Positions 28,909-38,010 of a DNA stretch of 54,056 nt are shown here, piece after piece. Position 1 is the stretch's first letter. Each line of letters opens with the position of its first letter. The position numbers and the translations under genes are program-made. Source of the stretch: Colwellia sp. (GTDB taxonomy: Bacteria > Pseudomonadota > Gammaproteobacteria > Enterobacterales > Alteromonadaceae); assembly GCA_013215465.1 (NCBI GenBank), contig JABSOW010000026.1:1-54056 (forward strand), written 5' to 3'. The notes below the pieces were generated by a model. That model was not told the origin of the DNA. It saw only the letters and a list, made by a program, of their open reading frames with translations, and made no database searches.

Positions 28909-29808
28909 CTATTCAGCTAAAAAACATTTAATCAACTCAGCAGCTTTTTTCGGTTGTTCCATATGTACATGATGACCGCCTTTAAGTTCAAAATTAGCAA
29001 AGTTTTGAAATAAGTCGCCAAAATTTTTAATGCCCGAGCTGACCATGTCCATACCATCACTGCCATAAAGCAATTGTACCGGACATTGAATATCACGAAT
29101 AAATTGTTGGGCTTGTTTTAACGTTAACCGATAAGGAGAGGTATTACGCAAGCGAGCGTCTGATCGCCAACGATAACCTTGCGCTTCTTTGATCAGTCCG
29201 CGTTCAACAATTAATTTAGCATGTTCAAATTGAAGATCTGAAACATTCACCCTTGCTTGGATGGCTGAGTCAATGCTTACATGGTAGTTTTTTTTCTTAA
29301 TACCACTTTGTTTATTATAGAGTGCACTGCTCTTAAAACGGCTTAGCATACCATCACGCAACTGTTGAGTAGTTTGTTCAGCCTTATTACTAATAAAACC
29401 AATAGAATCAATTAAGGTTAATGATTTTACTTTTTCAGGAAAAGCAGCAGCAAATGCGCTCGCTACCATACCCCCCATAGAATGGGCAACAATATCTACT
29501 GGTTGCCATTGATTAGTTTCAAATAATTGTAATAAGTCATAAACCCAATCAATAAAATGATAATGGGCATCTAAACTTCGATGGCTTGAATTACCATGCC
29601 CCGGCCAATCAATCGCGATAACACGTTTATTCGCTAACTCTTCTTCAAAACATGACATTAAGGGTAAAAAACTGGCGGCATTATCTAACCAACCATGTAG
29701 GCATAAAACCACATTATCTTGGGTGTCTTTAGCACCACAGGCAAGACCTTGCAGGGACATAGTTTCAAAAGAATATTTAACCTCTTCTAACGTATTTATA
29801 GATGACAT
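28909..29808 (-). CDS. Alpha/beta hydrolase
   Basis: The 299 residues show the alpha/beta hydrolase plan: LCLHGWLDNAASFLPLM with the oxyanion loop, DWPGHGNSSHRS, nucleophile serine in IVAHSMGGMVASAFAAAFP, a likely acid in LYGSDGMDM, and the histidine in LKGGHHVHMEQP. It is a soluble serine hydrolase of unknown substrate. Placement between tsaB and fadD in one cluster is seen in related bacteria and suggests lipid-related work, but that is inference. It starts ten bases after the M50-like gene's stop. Confidence 0.85.
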   Translation of the reverse strand: MSSINTLEEVKYSFETMSLQGLACGAKDTQDNVVLCLHGWLDNAASFLPLMSCFEEELANKRVIAIDWPGHGNSSHRSLDAHYHFIDWVYDLLQLFETNQWQPVDIVAHSMGGMVASAFAAAFPEKVKSLTLIDSIGFISNKAEQTTQQLRDGMLSRFKSSALYNKQSGIKKKNYHVSIDSAIQARVNVSDLQFEHAKLIVERGLIKEAQGYRWRSDARLRNTSPYRLTLKQAQQFIRDIQCPVQLLYGSDGMDMVSSGIKNFGDLFQNFANFELKGGHHVHMEQPKKAAELIKCFLAE

Positions 29809-29817
29809 TCAATGACC

Positions 29818-30495
29818 TTAATTATTTTTTTTAGCAACTTTATAAAGAGAATACAGCGCAACTAACGCTAATGAAAACCAAATTAATACCCAAATAAATT
29901 CAGGAACAAACGTTATAGCAGACAAAGCAGCACCATCGCCGAGGTTACGGCCATCAAGTAAGTAAGATGGGCTAGATAAACTATTCAATAGAATTAACAA
30001 GCCAAACAATTGCATTAATCGTTGTAAGTAATGAAGTTTTTTTACTTTAAGGGTAAGTAAAAATAAAGCGGCTAATACCGCTAAAATAAACCATGTTAAA
30101 AGATCACGCCCCCAAAAAACAATAGAGCTAACAATTAACAAAAATACCAACACAGAAAAGCCTTGTGCGACACGTTGATGAGCACTGGCTAATTTATATA
30201 TTCCCCACCCCCACAGTGTTGCCCCGGCATAACCAGCAAAGCTAATAACAAAAGCTATGCCACCTTGAGTGGTACATAAACCGGCGCCATTGGCGAACAG
30301 TTGAATACGCAAGACACTACCACCAGTAACGATGGCGGCAATACCATGACTAATTTCATGAAAATAGCTTTCTAACCAATTAAATGGAATAGAGACCAAT
30401 GGCAGCTGTTTAATAATAACAGCCGAAAAAAGTAGGATGAAAAAGTGATATTTCTTCCAGAAACTTGATGTTTTCGCTAAGGATATATTAGACAT
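29818..30495 (-). CDS. M50-like membrane protein with HExxH motif
   Basis: The 225-residue membrane protein has about six hydrophobic segments. A zinc-protease style motif, ESYFHEISHGIAAIVTGG, lies near the end of the first segment, as in the M50B-like site-2 protease group. The second metal ligand, usually a later aspartate, could be in YLLDGRNLGDG but is not certain. Such proteins cleave or bind substrates inside the membrane; the substrate is unknown. It lies in the tsaB to fadD cluster. Confidence 0.65.
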   Translation of the reverse strand: MSNISLAKTSSFWKKYHFFILLFSAVIIKQLPLVSIPFNWLESYFHEISHGIAAIVTGGSVLRIQLFANGAGLCTTQGGIAFVISFAGYAGATLWGWGIYKLASAHQRVAQGFSVLVFLLIVSSIVFWGRDLLTWFILAVLAALFLLTLKVKKLHYLQRLMQLFGLLILLNSLSSPSYLLDGRNLGDGAALSAITFVPEFIWVLIWFSLALVALYSLYKVAKKNN

Positions 30496-30548
30496 TAAGG
30501 GTTCTTTGTAGTTATGCAGGTATAAGGAAATAACAAAATCAGACGCTT

Positions 30549-30917
30549 TTAAGCGAAAACATCAACACCAAATAATTGCTGTACTGATTCTCTCTGGGCT
30601 AAATTACCGACGGCTAGATAACTTGCCACAGCGATTTCATTTTTAGCTGAAGGCTGATCTTGATCGGTAGCAGAAAAAGTACTGCTGCTCACTGTAGGTT
30701 TAGCAACATTCTCTTCAAATTTGTTTTTCTCAAACAGCGCAATGGCTTGTTCATCAGTAACAATGCGTTGGTTAGCTTGTTTGTTTGATAATTTTTCTTG
30801 CTCGGCCTTGGCAACATCAACAGGCGCAACTGAACGCACCAAAGTTCTATTTGATGTATTCCTTTGGTTAGTTAAGCCAAAAACTGAATTTTGACTAACA
30901 GCGCTAGAAATATGCAT
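30549..30917 (-). CDS. Uncharacterised soluble protein
   Basis: The 122-residue protein has no signal or membrane segment. It opens MHISSAVSQNSVFGLTNQ, has a polar, disordered centre, and closes with the ordered-looking VASYLAVGNLAQRESVQQLF then GVDVFA. I do not recognise a family. It lies 17 bases after tsaB and 53 bases before the M50-like gene, so it is probably in the same transcript. The closing segment looks like the conserved part. Confidence 0.55.
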   Translation of the reverse strand: MHISSAVSQNSVFGLTNQRNTSNRTLVRSVAPVDVAKAEQEKLSNKQANQRIVTDEQAIALFEKNKFEENVAKPTVSSSTFSATDQDQPSAKNEIAVASYLAVGNLAQRESVQQLFGVDVFA

Positions 30918-30934
30918 AAGATTAATTTAGCAAA

Positions 30935-31672
30935 CTATTCTCTTCCCGGCAATTTTTTCCATGAAACAGTATCACGTACATAAACAGGCTGAGCATCTTC
31001 AGCGGCAACCCCCTTACCTTGTTCAAGTGCAATAACACCAATAGCTAACATTGCCTCAGCGCTCGGAAATAACACTTCTGGCGTACCGGCATTACTTTTT
31101 AATGACGATAATTGTTCACTGTATGCATCCCAACCGGTACCAACACCATACTCTACTTTGTCAACAACACTCGCTAAATGCTGAGCTAATTGTGCTGGGG
31201 CTGTTACCGCTTCTGCACACTGTGGCTGCATAATGTTATGCTCATCAAGCATAAAATAGCCGTTGTATACTTCTCCCATGCGGGCATCAATGGCAGCAAT
31301 AACACTGCCTTGTTGCCCATTAATTTTCCCTTGTACCTTTCCTTGCATAAAAGCTAGCTGCGCCATCGCTTGTAAACTGGATACACCGACAACAGGTAAA
31401 TTTGCGGAAAAAGCTAAACCTTGTGCGACACCTACCCCAATACGTACACCGGTAAAACTGCCTGGGCCCCGGCCAAAAATCAAACCATCACATTGTGATA
31501 ACTTTATGCCCGCTTCGGTTAATACGGAATCAACCATAGGCAATAAATGCAAACTATGGGATTGCGGACATAATTCATAACGGCTATATACTTTGCTACT
31601 AGATAAAGTACCGTTAACTTGTAAAGCAACTGAACATGCTTCCGTTGAGGCATCAATGGCCAAATAATTCAC
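30935..31672 (-). CDS. tsaB: tRNA threonylcarbamoyladenosine biosynthesis protein TsaB
   Basis: TsaB is the scaffold partner of TsaD and TsaE in making t6A at position 37 of ANN-decoding tRNAs. The N-terminal ASKHA fold reads LAIDASTEACSVALQVNG, followed by FGRGPGSFTGVRIGVGVAQG, the TsaB signature, and GVSSLQAMAQLA. The end, AEDAQPVYVRDTVSWKKLPG, fits E. coli TsaB. The start is GTG at 31672 with AAGGA upstream. It follows yoaA as in many gammaproteobacteria. Confidence 0.95.
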   Translation of the reverse strand: MNYLAIDASTEACSVALQVNGTLSSSKVYSRYELCPQSHSLHLLPMVDSVLTEAGIKLSQCDGLIFGRGPGSFTGVRIGVGVAQGLAFSANLPVVGVSSLQAMAQLAFMQGKVQGKINGQQGSVIAAIDARMGEVYNGYFMLDEHNIMQPQCAEAVTAPAQLAQHLASVVDKVEYGVGTGWDAYSEQLSSLKSNAGTPEVLFPSAEAMLAIGVIALEQGKGVAAEDAQPVYVRDTVSWKKLPGRE

Positions 31673-31746
31673 TACTAATATTCCTTAAACACTATCGATT
31701 AAACTATACTTTGATACTATATTTTCAATTACACAATACTTTGCTT

Positions 31747-33678
31747 TTATACTATGCTCTCTAAGAACTTAGCGGCTTGCACTAAATCGCGGCTACGTTT
31801 CATTGGTGGTAAACTTTTTAAAAAGGTTTGTCCGTAAGGGCGGTTGACTAGCCGGTTATCACAAATCACCATAACACCACGGTCGCTAACATCACGAATA
31901 AGCCGACCAACCCCTTGCTTAAGCGCAATAACGGCTTGCGGTAATTGTATTTGAGCAAAGGCATCACCCCCTTGCCTTCTAACATCTTCACAACGCGCTT
32001 GTAATAATGGATCATCGGGAGAGGCAAAAGGTAACTTATCAATAATAACACAGGTTAGCTTATCACCCCTAACATCAATACCTTCCCAAAAACTCGCCGT
32101 GGCTAACAATACTGCATTGTCATTGGCAACAAATTGCTCAAGTAATACTCGCTTTGCCATTTGTCCTTGTACTAATAAAGGGTTATCAATACTATTTGCT
32201 AATGCTTCTGCCACTTGGTGCATCACTCTATAGCTAGTAAATAACATAAAACATGCACCTTTACTGGCAGCAATTAATGGCTGCGCCAATTGTGCTAGAT
32301 GGGTAGCACGATTTTTATCATTCGCTTCAGGTAAATAACGCGGTACCACAAGCTGAGATTGCTGTTGATAATCAAAAGGACTTTCTAACAACAACTGACT
32401 AGCACCTTGCAGCCCTAAATGCTGAGAAAAGTGTTCAAAACTGTTATCTACTGCTAGCGTTGCTGAGGTAAAAATCCAACCCGCGCCAGACTCTTTCACA
32501 TAGGCGCTAAATTTATCGGCTACGCTTAACGGTGTTTGATGTAAAACCACATGACGGGGCGTAGTTTCATACCAAAAACTTATGCCATTGATATCAACAT
32601 TTACCATTATTTCATATTGGGCTAACAAAGATACCGCTCGATCAAAACAGTTATCAATCGCCTCATTGCGCGAAACACAAAGTTTAATGACTTGATAGAG
32701 AAAATCTAAATCAACTTTTAAGCGCTGAAATTTTTGCACAAATTGCTGTTGTTGACATTTTTCCCGCCAGTTACCACGCTCAGGATCGTAATTAAATAAT
32801 AAGCGGAATTCTTGACAAGTTTTTTGCAATTTATCTGCCGCCAATCCTAATTGCTTGACATCAGTTAATTTACTTCGATAAACCTGCACTACATCTGCAC
32901 ATAAATCCACTAATTGCTTAGTAGAAAATGCGTCTCCAAAGTAATCACTGGCAATATCACCTATTTGATGAGCCTCATCAAAAATCATTACTTGTGCTTT
33001 AGGAATTAATTCGCCAAAACCGGTATCTTTAAGAGCCATATCAGCAAAAAACAAATGATGATTCACCACAATCAAATCAGCATCAATGGCTTTTTGTCTG
33101 GCACGAACTAAATAACATTGCTCAAAATCAGGACAGTCTTTCGCTAAACAATTATCTAAGGTGCTAGTAATAAAAGGGAAAACGCTAGAGTCTTCGGTGA
33201 CATTAACCAATTCGCCAATATCACCGGTTTGAGTACTATTAGCCCACGTTTTTACTTTCACTAAATCGGTTAGGGTATTGGCATCAAGCTGACCGCGAGT
33301 TTCTTGGTATTGCGCTAATCGGTAACGGCACAAATAATTAGCACGTCCTTTTAATAAAGCAATTTGCGCATTACTCGCCAAGGCTTTTTTAACCAGAGGA
33401 ATATCTTTATGAAAAAGCTGTTCTTGCAGGTTTTTAGTTCCCGTTGAAATAATTATTTTTTTACCTTCAGCCGATGATTTAATGCTAAGAAAAGCGGGAA
33501 TTAAATAGGCAAAGGTTTTTCCAGTTCCTGTGCCCGCTTCAACAATAAGTGCCGACTGTTTTTCAATCGCTTGGGCAACACCTATTGCCATATCCGTTTG
33601 TGCTTGGCGAGGAGAGAAACCTTCAATGGCTTTGGCTAGCGTACCATTTTGAGAAAAAGCTTGGGCTACAGACGTCAT
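31747..33678 (-). CDS. yoaA: DinG-family ATP-dependent DNA helicase YoaA
   Basis: YoaA is an XPD-like superfamily 2 helicase that acts with the Chi subunit of DNA polymerase III in repair. The Walker A motif is VEAGTGTGKTFAYLIPAF, and the Walker B is MIFDEAHQIGDIA (DEAH). Four cysteines that can hold an iron-sulfur cluster are GRANYLCRY, NCLAKDC (two) and EQCYLVRA. Later motifs are GWIFTSATLA, ATASFWEGIDVRGDK and QGVGRLIRDVSDRG. Its 643 residues match E. coli YoaA. It heads the leftward cluster. Confidence 0.93.
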   Translation of the reverse strand: MTSVAQAFSQNGTLAKAIEGFSPRQAQTDMAIGVAQAIEKQSALIVEAGTGTGKTFAYLIPAFLSIKSSAEGKKIIISTGTKNLQEQLFHKDIPLVKKALASNAQIALLKGRANYLCRYRLAQYQETRGQLDANTLTDLVKVKTWANSTQTGDIGELVNVTEDSSVFPFITSTLDNCLAKDCPDFEQCYLVRARQKAIDADLIVVNHHLFFADMALKDTGFGELIPKAQVMIFDEAHQIGDIASDYFGDAFSTKQLVDLCADVVQVYRSKLTDVKQLGLAADKLQKTCQEFRLLFNYDPERGNWREKCQQQQFVQKFQRLKVDLDFLYQVIKLCVSRNEAIDNCFDRAVSLLAQYEIMVNVDINGISFWYETTPRHVVLHQTPLSVADKFSAYVKESGAGWIFTSATLAVDNSFEHFSQHLGLQGASQLLLESPFDYQQQSQLVVPRYLPEANDKNRATHLAQLAQPLIAASKGACFMLFTSYRVMHQVAEALANSIDNPLLVQGQMAKRVLLEQFVANDNAVLLATASFWEGIDVRGDKLTCVIIDKLPFASPDDPLLQARCEDVRRQGGDAFAQIQLPQAVIALKQGVGRLIRDVSDRGVMVICDNRLVNRPYGQTFLKSLPPMKRSRDLVQAAKFLESIV

Positions 33679-33736
33679 GAATAGCGAGTAAAATTAAATG
33701 AGAATTAAGAAAGGTGAGAATTATACTGCTTTAGCG

Positions 33737-34042
33737 TTAAACATAAAGATCTAAATGTTTTACTTCCTCTTTAGACTCAGAGTTCGAGTCAGCTACTTTA
33801 TCATCAGTAGCTTCAGCTTGTTCTTCAGCGGGTTTTGCCTCTTGTTCATTTTCTTTATTTTCTTCATTGGCGTCATTACCAGCCTGCTTTTTAACAAAGT
33901 AATAATAATGGTTTTCAAGATGGTCAGGATCTTCTTTTAATTTACTAGCCCCCGCGTCTTTGAGCAAGGCTTTAACTTTCAAGTTAGCCGGCTTAATTGG
34001 TACCGGTACAACACGCGTTAAAAGTGTAGTAAAAATATCCAT
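33737..34042 (-). CDS. Uncharacterised protein with acidic tail
   Basis: The first 50 residues look ordered and basic: MDIFTTLLTRVVPVPIKPAN then LKVKALLKDAGASKLKEDPD. The next segment HLENHYYYFVKK is aromatic. The remaining 45 residues are glutamate-rich and probably disordered, ending HLDLYV. I think similar proteins occur across Alteromonadales, but I know no function. It lies upstream of yoaA on the same strand with a 58-base gap, and is divergent from the his operon. Confidence 0.55.
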   Translation of the reverse strand: MDIFTTLLTRVVPVPIKPANLKVKALLKDAGASKLKEDPDHLENHYYYFVKKQAGNDANEENKENEQEAKPAEEQAEATDDKVADSNSESKEEVKHLDLYV

Positions 34043-34264
34043 AATTGCTCACCGTTTAATTTAACCACTCTTACCTACCTATTATGTCGACAAATAAAGT
34101 AAAAACTTTAATAAAAAAAAGAGTAATAACTCTAAGTACGTACCATATAAAAATTAGTTATAAAAAACGACTATTTATTCCTTGCAGATAAATAACTTTA
34201 GCCGTACTGTATCCGCATAGAGAATATAAAACGTATCTCATTACACTATTAAGTTTAACACATT

Positions 34265-34309
34265 ATGATTATTAACCTGAATAACCGACATCACCATCAT
34301 ATGGACTAG
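34265..34309 (+). CDS. hisL: Histidine operon leader peptide
   Basis: The open frame encodes MIINLNNRHHHHMD and stops at TAG. Four consecutive histidine codons near its end, placed just before a set of mutually exclusive hairpins and 216 bases ahead of hisG, identify it as the his leader peptide, although it has fewer histidines than the E. coli version (seven). Slow translation at these codons when charged histidine tRNA is scarce would favour antitermination. Confidence 0.9.
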   Translation: MIINLNNRHHHHMD

Positions 34310-34437
34310 TCCATTCAGGTTTAGCTTTATATAACATATAAAGAAAAATCACGATGGGCTACAGCCTTTCGTGGAGTTAAACTAAATAACCAAATTTATA
34401 AACCCCCGAAAGAGCTTTAAATCTTTCGGGGGTTTTT
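34274..34437 (+). promoter_or_regulatory. Histidine operon transcription attenuator
   Basis: Pairings seen: A:B, AACCTGAAT (34274-34282) with ATTCAGGTT (34313-34321), which includes part of hisL; C:D, CACGA..GGC (34350-34359) with GCC..TCGTG (34364-34373); and E:F, the terminator at 34401-34434. The alternative D:E pairing, GCCTTTCGTGGAGTT (34364-34378) with AACCCCCGAAAGAGC (34401-34415), would break the terminator. This matches the E. coli his attenuator plan. B:C pairing is weaker by eye. Confidence 0.85.
34401..34437 (+). terminator. Attenuator terminator of the his leader
   Basis: AACCCCCGAAAGA (34401-34413) and TCTTTCGGGGGTT (34422-34434) form a perfect 13-base stem with an 8-base loop, followed by a T tract. 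hisG starts 89 bases downstream. Confidence 0.92.
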
Positions 34438-34525
34438 CGCATTTTAGCGAATTTAAAATTGTATATACATATTTTTGAATAACAAATTTTAAGCATTAAA
34501 AAATTTAAATTAGGAATCGAACAAA

Positions 34526-35428
34526 ATGACAACATCAGAGCCACGTTTACGCATAGCCATGCAAAAATCAGGACGTCTTAGTGACGACACGCAAAAATTA
34601 CTTAAGGGTTGCGGCCTAAAGCTTAATGTTAGCGACCGTCGCTTACTTGCTCATGTTAAAAATATGCCTATTGATATTATGAGAGTACGTAGTAGCGATA
34701 TTCCAGGACTAGTTATGGATGGTGTATGTGACTTAGGCATTGTTGGTGATAATACCCTCGAAGAAGAAGAATTATCACGAGCGCTCATCGGCAGTAAAAA
34801 CAGTTACATTAAAACAACACCGTTGAACTTTGGTGGCTGTCGCTTTTCAATCGCCATGCCCGAAGAATTTGAATACACAGGTTTACAGTGTTTAGACGGT
34901 TTACGATTTGCAACTACCTACCCTCAGTTATTAACTCGCTTTGCTAAAGACAATGGCATTAACGTTGAGTTTTGTTTATTAAAAGGCTCTGTTGAAGTTG
35001 CCCCAAGAGTTGGTTTAGCCGATGGTATTTGTGATTTAGTGTCTACTGGTGCAACGCTTGAAGCTAATGGTTTAAAAGAAGTTGCTGAAGTATTTCGCTC
35101 TAAAGCGTCACTGATTCAACGCTCTGAGCCTTTATGTGACGAAAAACAAGCTATTTTGAATACCCTACTGCCTCGTATTTACGGGGTAATGAAGGCGAAA
35201 GAAAGCAAATACATTATGCTACACGCGCCTAAAGATAAAATTAGTGAAGTTAGCGCATTAATGCCTGGTAAAGAAACGCCAACAATATTACCTCTTGCTG
35301 GTCGTGATGATATAGTGGCGGTACATGTTGTGGCAACAGAAACCTTTTTCTGGGAAACCATGGAAAGTTTAAAAGAGCTAGGTTGTAACTCTATACTAGT
35401 TATGCCAATTGAAAAAATGATGGGCTAA
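34526..35428 (+). CDS. hisG: ATP phosphoribosyltransferase, long form
   Basis: HisG catalyses the first step of histidine synthesis, joining ATP and PRPP, and is feedback inhibited by histidine. At 300 residues it is the long, self-sufficient form with a C-terminal regulatory domain ([20 protein letters not shown]). [19 protein letters not shown] is the N-terminal signature, and [20 protein letters not shown] the PRPP-binding region. AGGA precedes the ATG. It is the first structural gene of the operon, behind the attenuator. Confidence 0.98.
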   Translation: MTTSEPRLRIAMQKSGRLSDDTQKLLKGCGLKLNVSDRRLLAHVKNMPIDIMRVRSSDIPGLVMDGVCDLGIVGDNTLEEEELSRALIGSKNSYIKTTPLNFGGCRFSIAMPEEFEYTGLQCLDGLRFATTYPQLLTRFAKDNGINVEFCLLKGSVEVAPRVGLADGICDLVSTGATLEANGLKEVAEVFRSKASLIQRSEPLCDEKQAILNTLLPRIYGVMKAKESKYIMLHAPKDKISEVSALMPGKETPTILPLAGRDDIVAVHVVATETFFWETMESLKELGCNSILVMPIEKMMG

Positions 35429-35436
35429 TCCGCGTT

Positions 35437-35541
35437 ATAATTGAACCTTCCGCGGCATTGTCTACGTTGTTCGTTACCATCACTTAGTGTACTAAGCTCA
35501 GGCAACTCACAACTTGACCGCTTTGCTGAAGGCTCAATTAT
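35437..35541. repeat. Inverted-repeat element between hisG and hisD
   Basis: ATAATTGAACCTTC (35437-35450) and GAAGGCTCAATTAT (35528-35541) pair over 13 of 14 positions, with a 77-base inner segment that contains further short palindromes such as CACTTAGTG. The element fills most of a 158-base gap inside an otherwise tightly packed operon. It could be an inserted repeat or an mRNA processing site. Confidence 0.5.
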
Positions 35542-35586
35542 TTAACGGATCTGAGAAGTTTAAGTAGAAAAGAGTTAGAGAGAATT

Positions 35587-36891
35587 ATGAATACTCAAAT
35601 AATCAATTGGCAAGAAATATCTGAGCAACAAAAAACCGATGCGCTTGCACGTCCGGCAATTGCTGATAATGCTTTGTTATCAACACAAGTCGCTAATATT
35701 TTATCGCAAGTAAAAAAACAAGGTGATAAAAGCATTTTTGCCTTAACCGAGCAGTTTGACGGTATCGCCTTAACAACATTAGCGGTAACTGCTGAGCAAG
35801 TTAAACAAGCAAAATTAGCGTTAACTGAGAAACGCTTAAAAGCCATCAATACGGCTTATAGCCATATAAAAAGTTTTCACAGTGCACAAACACCTAAAGA
35901 CATTTTTGTTGAAACTTGCCCCGGTGTTCGTTGTACCTTAAAAACAGAAGCAATTGAAAGTGTCGGTTTGTATATTCCGGCAGGCTCAGCGCCCTTACCT
36001 TCAACGGTACTTATGTTAGGTGTGCCAGCACAATTAACTGGTTGTAAGCGCACCGTACTCGTTTGTCCACCCGATAAAAATGGTCAGTTAGCCAATGAAA
36101 TATTAGTTGCTGCCGAGCTGTGTGGTATCACTGAAATTTATACTGTTGGTGGCGCACAAGCGATTGCAGCTTTAGCTTATGGTACTCAAAGCATTCCCGC
36201 AGTGAATAAAGTATTTGGCCCAGGTAATCGTTATGTTACTGAAGCTAAAAAACAGCTTTCTCAACAAGTAGCCGGTTTTGCTATTGATATGCCCGCAGGT
36301 CCGTCAGAAGTATTAGTGATTGGTGATAAAGATGCCAACGCGGCTTTTATTGCTGCGGATTTACTTTCCCAAGCCGAACATGGCGCCGATAGCCAAGTTA
36401 TTTTATTAACTGACAGTGAACGCTTAATAGAAAAGGTTAACCTTGAACTTGAAATACAGGTAGCCGTATTATCAAGACGTAAAATTGCTGAACAAGCACT
36501 AAAACAGTCGCGTTTAATTTTAACCAAAGACTTAACGCAAGCAGTGGAAATATCGAATCGTTACGGTCCTGAACATTTAATTATTCAAACCGAAAATCCA
36601 CAAGCTTTATTGACTAATTTACGTAATGCAGGCTCTATTTTTGTTGGTGCTTATACACCTGAATCTGCGGGTGATTACGCCAGTGGTACTAACCATGTAT
36701 TACCCACATATGGTTATTCAAAAGTTATCAGCAGCTTATCTTTAGCCGATTTTTCTCGCCGTTATACCGTGCAAGAAATCAGTAAAACGGGATTAAGCAA
36801 CTTAGCCGAGTGTATTATCGAACTAACCGACGCTGAAGGTTTAGATGCTCATCAAAGAGCCGTAACCATTCGTTTAGAAGAAAAGGCTTAA
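35587..36891 (+). CDS. hisD: Histidinol dehydrogenase
   Basis: HisD oxidises histidinol to histidine in two NAD+-dependent steps with a bound zinc. The protein has 434 residues. Conserved segments are GLYIPAGSAPLPSTVLMLGV, GGAQAIAALAYGTQ, VFGPGNRYVTEAKKQLS, DMPAGPSEVLVIGD and the zinc and base region SQAEHGADSQVI. YGPEHLII and NHVLPTYGYSKVIS complete it. It lies three bases before hisC and is second in the operon. Confidence 0.98.
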   Translation: MNTQIINWQEISEQQKTDALARPAIADNALLSTQVANILSQVKKQGDKSIFALTEQFDGIALTTLAVTAEQVKQAKLALTEKRLKAINTAYSHIKSFHSAQTPKDIFVETCPGVRCTLKTEAIESVGLYIPAGSAPLPSTVLMLGVPAQLTGCKRTVLVCPPDKNGQLANEILVAAELCGITEIYTVGGAQAIAALAYGTQSIPAVNKVFGPGNRYVTEAKKQLSQQVAGFAIDMPAGPSEVLVIGDKDANAAFIAADLLSQAEHGADSQVILLTDSERLIEKVNLELEIQVAVLSRRKIAEQALKQSRLILTKDLTQAVEISNRYGPEHLIIQTENPQALLTNLRNAGSIFVGAYTPESAGDYASGTNHVLPTYGYSKVISSLSLADFSRRYTVQEISKTGLSNLAECIIELTDAEGLDAHQRAVTIRLEEKA

Positions 36892-36894
36892 AAC

Positions 36895-38010
36895 ATGAAT
36901 ACTACACTGACTTTAATAGAAAAATTAGCCCGTGAAGAGCTTATTGATATGGTGCCTTATCAATCGGCTCGTAGGTTATTTTCACATGGTAATAGCGCTA
37001 GTGGTGATACTGGACAAGCTAACAACAAAGTATGGCTTAATGCTAATGAAGCGCCAGGAAATGGCGAATATCAAATAAGCAGTAAAGACATCAACCGTTA
37101 CCCTGACTTTCAACCGGATAATTTACTTAATGCCTACAGCAGCTATTGTAGTTTAGAGCGTTCACAAATATTAGCCACTCGTGGTGCCGATGAAGGTATA
37201 GAACTGATCATTCGCAGCTTTTGTCGTGCTTATCAAGACAGTATCTTAATTTGTCCACCGACTTATGGTATGTATGCAATTAGTGCTGAAAATCATGGCG
37301 CTGGTATTGTAAAAGTTCCTTTGCAAAGTTCATCTCAAGGAATGCAACTGAACTTAGACGGTTTACAATCACAAGTTGGTAAAGTAAAAGTAGTATTTTT
37401 ATGCTCGCCAGGTAACCCTACTGGCAACTTATTAGCTAAAGAACAAATTATCGCCGCTATCGAATTATTTAAAGACAGTGCCATAGTGGTTGTTGATGAA
37501 GCTTATATCGAGTTTTCACCAGAACAAACCAGTACTGATTTATTAGCCCAATACGACAATATTATTGTACTAAGAACCTTATCTAAAGCGTTTGCTTTAG
37601 CAGGCTTACGTTGTGGCTTTACTTTAGCCAGTAAAGACATTATTACCTTACTCAGTAAAGTAATAGCGCCTTATCCTATTTCAGCGCCCGTCGCAGAAAT
37701 TGCCAGTGCGGCATTAAGCACTGATTTAGAAAAAATGAGCCTACGAGTACAAAATTGTAATAGCCTTAAAGCAACATTATCAAAATGGTTAAACGAGAGA
37801 GACTGGTGTAGTGAAGTATTTGCCAGCGACGCTAACTTTGTTTTATTTCGCTGTATTAACCCACAAGAAAAAGCGCGTATTTTTGCTAGCTTAGTAGAAA
37901 AAGATATTTTGATCCGCGATCAATCTAAGCAAATGCAACTAGAAAACTGTTTGCGCATCAGTATCGGTAGCGAACAAGAAATTACCCAACTTAAAGAAGT
38001 ATTATCATGA
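36895..38010 (+). CDS. hisC: Histidinol-phosphate aminotransferase
   Basis: HisC is a PLP enzyme that transaminates imidazole acetol phosphate. It is 371 residues long with NANEAPGNG at the substrate entrance, [17 protein letters not shown] for the cofactor phosphate region, [21 protein letters not shown], and the Schiff-base lysine in [17 protein letters not shown]. Its last codons overlap the hisB start by four bases (ATGA), pointing to translational coupling. Confidence 0.97.
   Translation: MNTTLTLIEKLAREELIDMVPYQSARRLFSHGNSASGDTGQANNKVWLNANEAPGNGEYQISSKDINRYPDFQPDNLLNAYSSYCSLERSQILATRGADEGIELIIRSFCRAYQDSILICPPTYGMYAISAENHGAGIVKVPLQSSSQGMQLNLDGLQSQVGKVKVVFLCSPGNPTGNLLAKEQIIAAIELFKDSAIVVVDEAYIEFSPEQTSTDLLAQYDNIIVLRTLSKAFALAGLRCGFTLASKDIITLLSKVIAPYPISAPVAEIASAALSTDLEKMSLRVQNCNSLKATLSKWLNERDWCSEVFASDANFVLFRCINPQEKARIFASLVEKDILIRDQSKQMQLENCLRISIGSEQEITQLKEVLS

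Noticed and set aside
34200..34240. his operon promoter
   Set aside because: TATAAA occurs near 34225 but no -35 hexamer at proper spacing could be matched with confidence.
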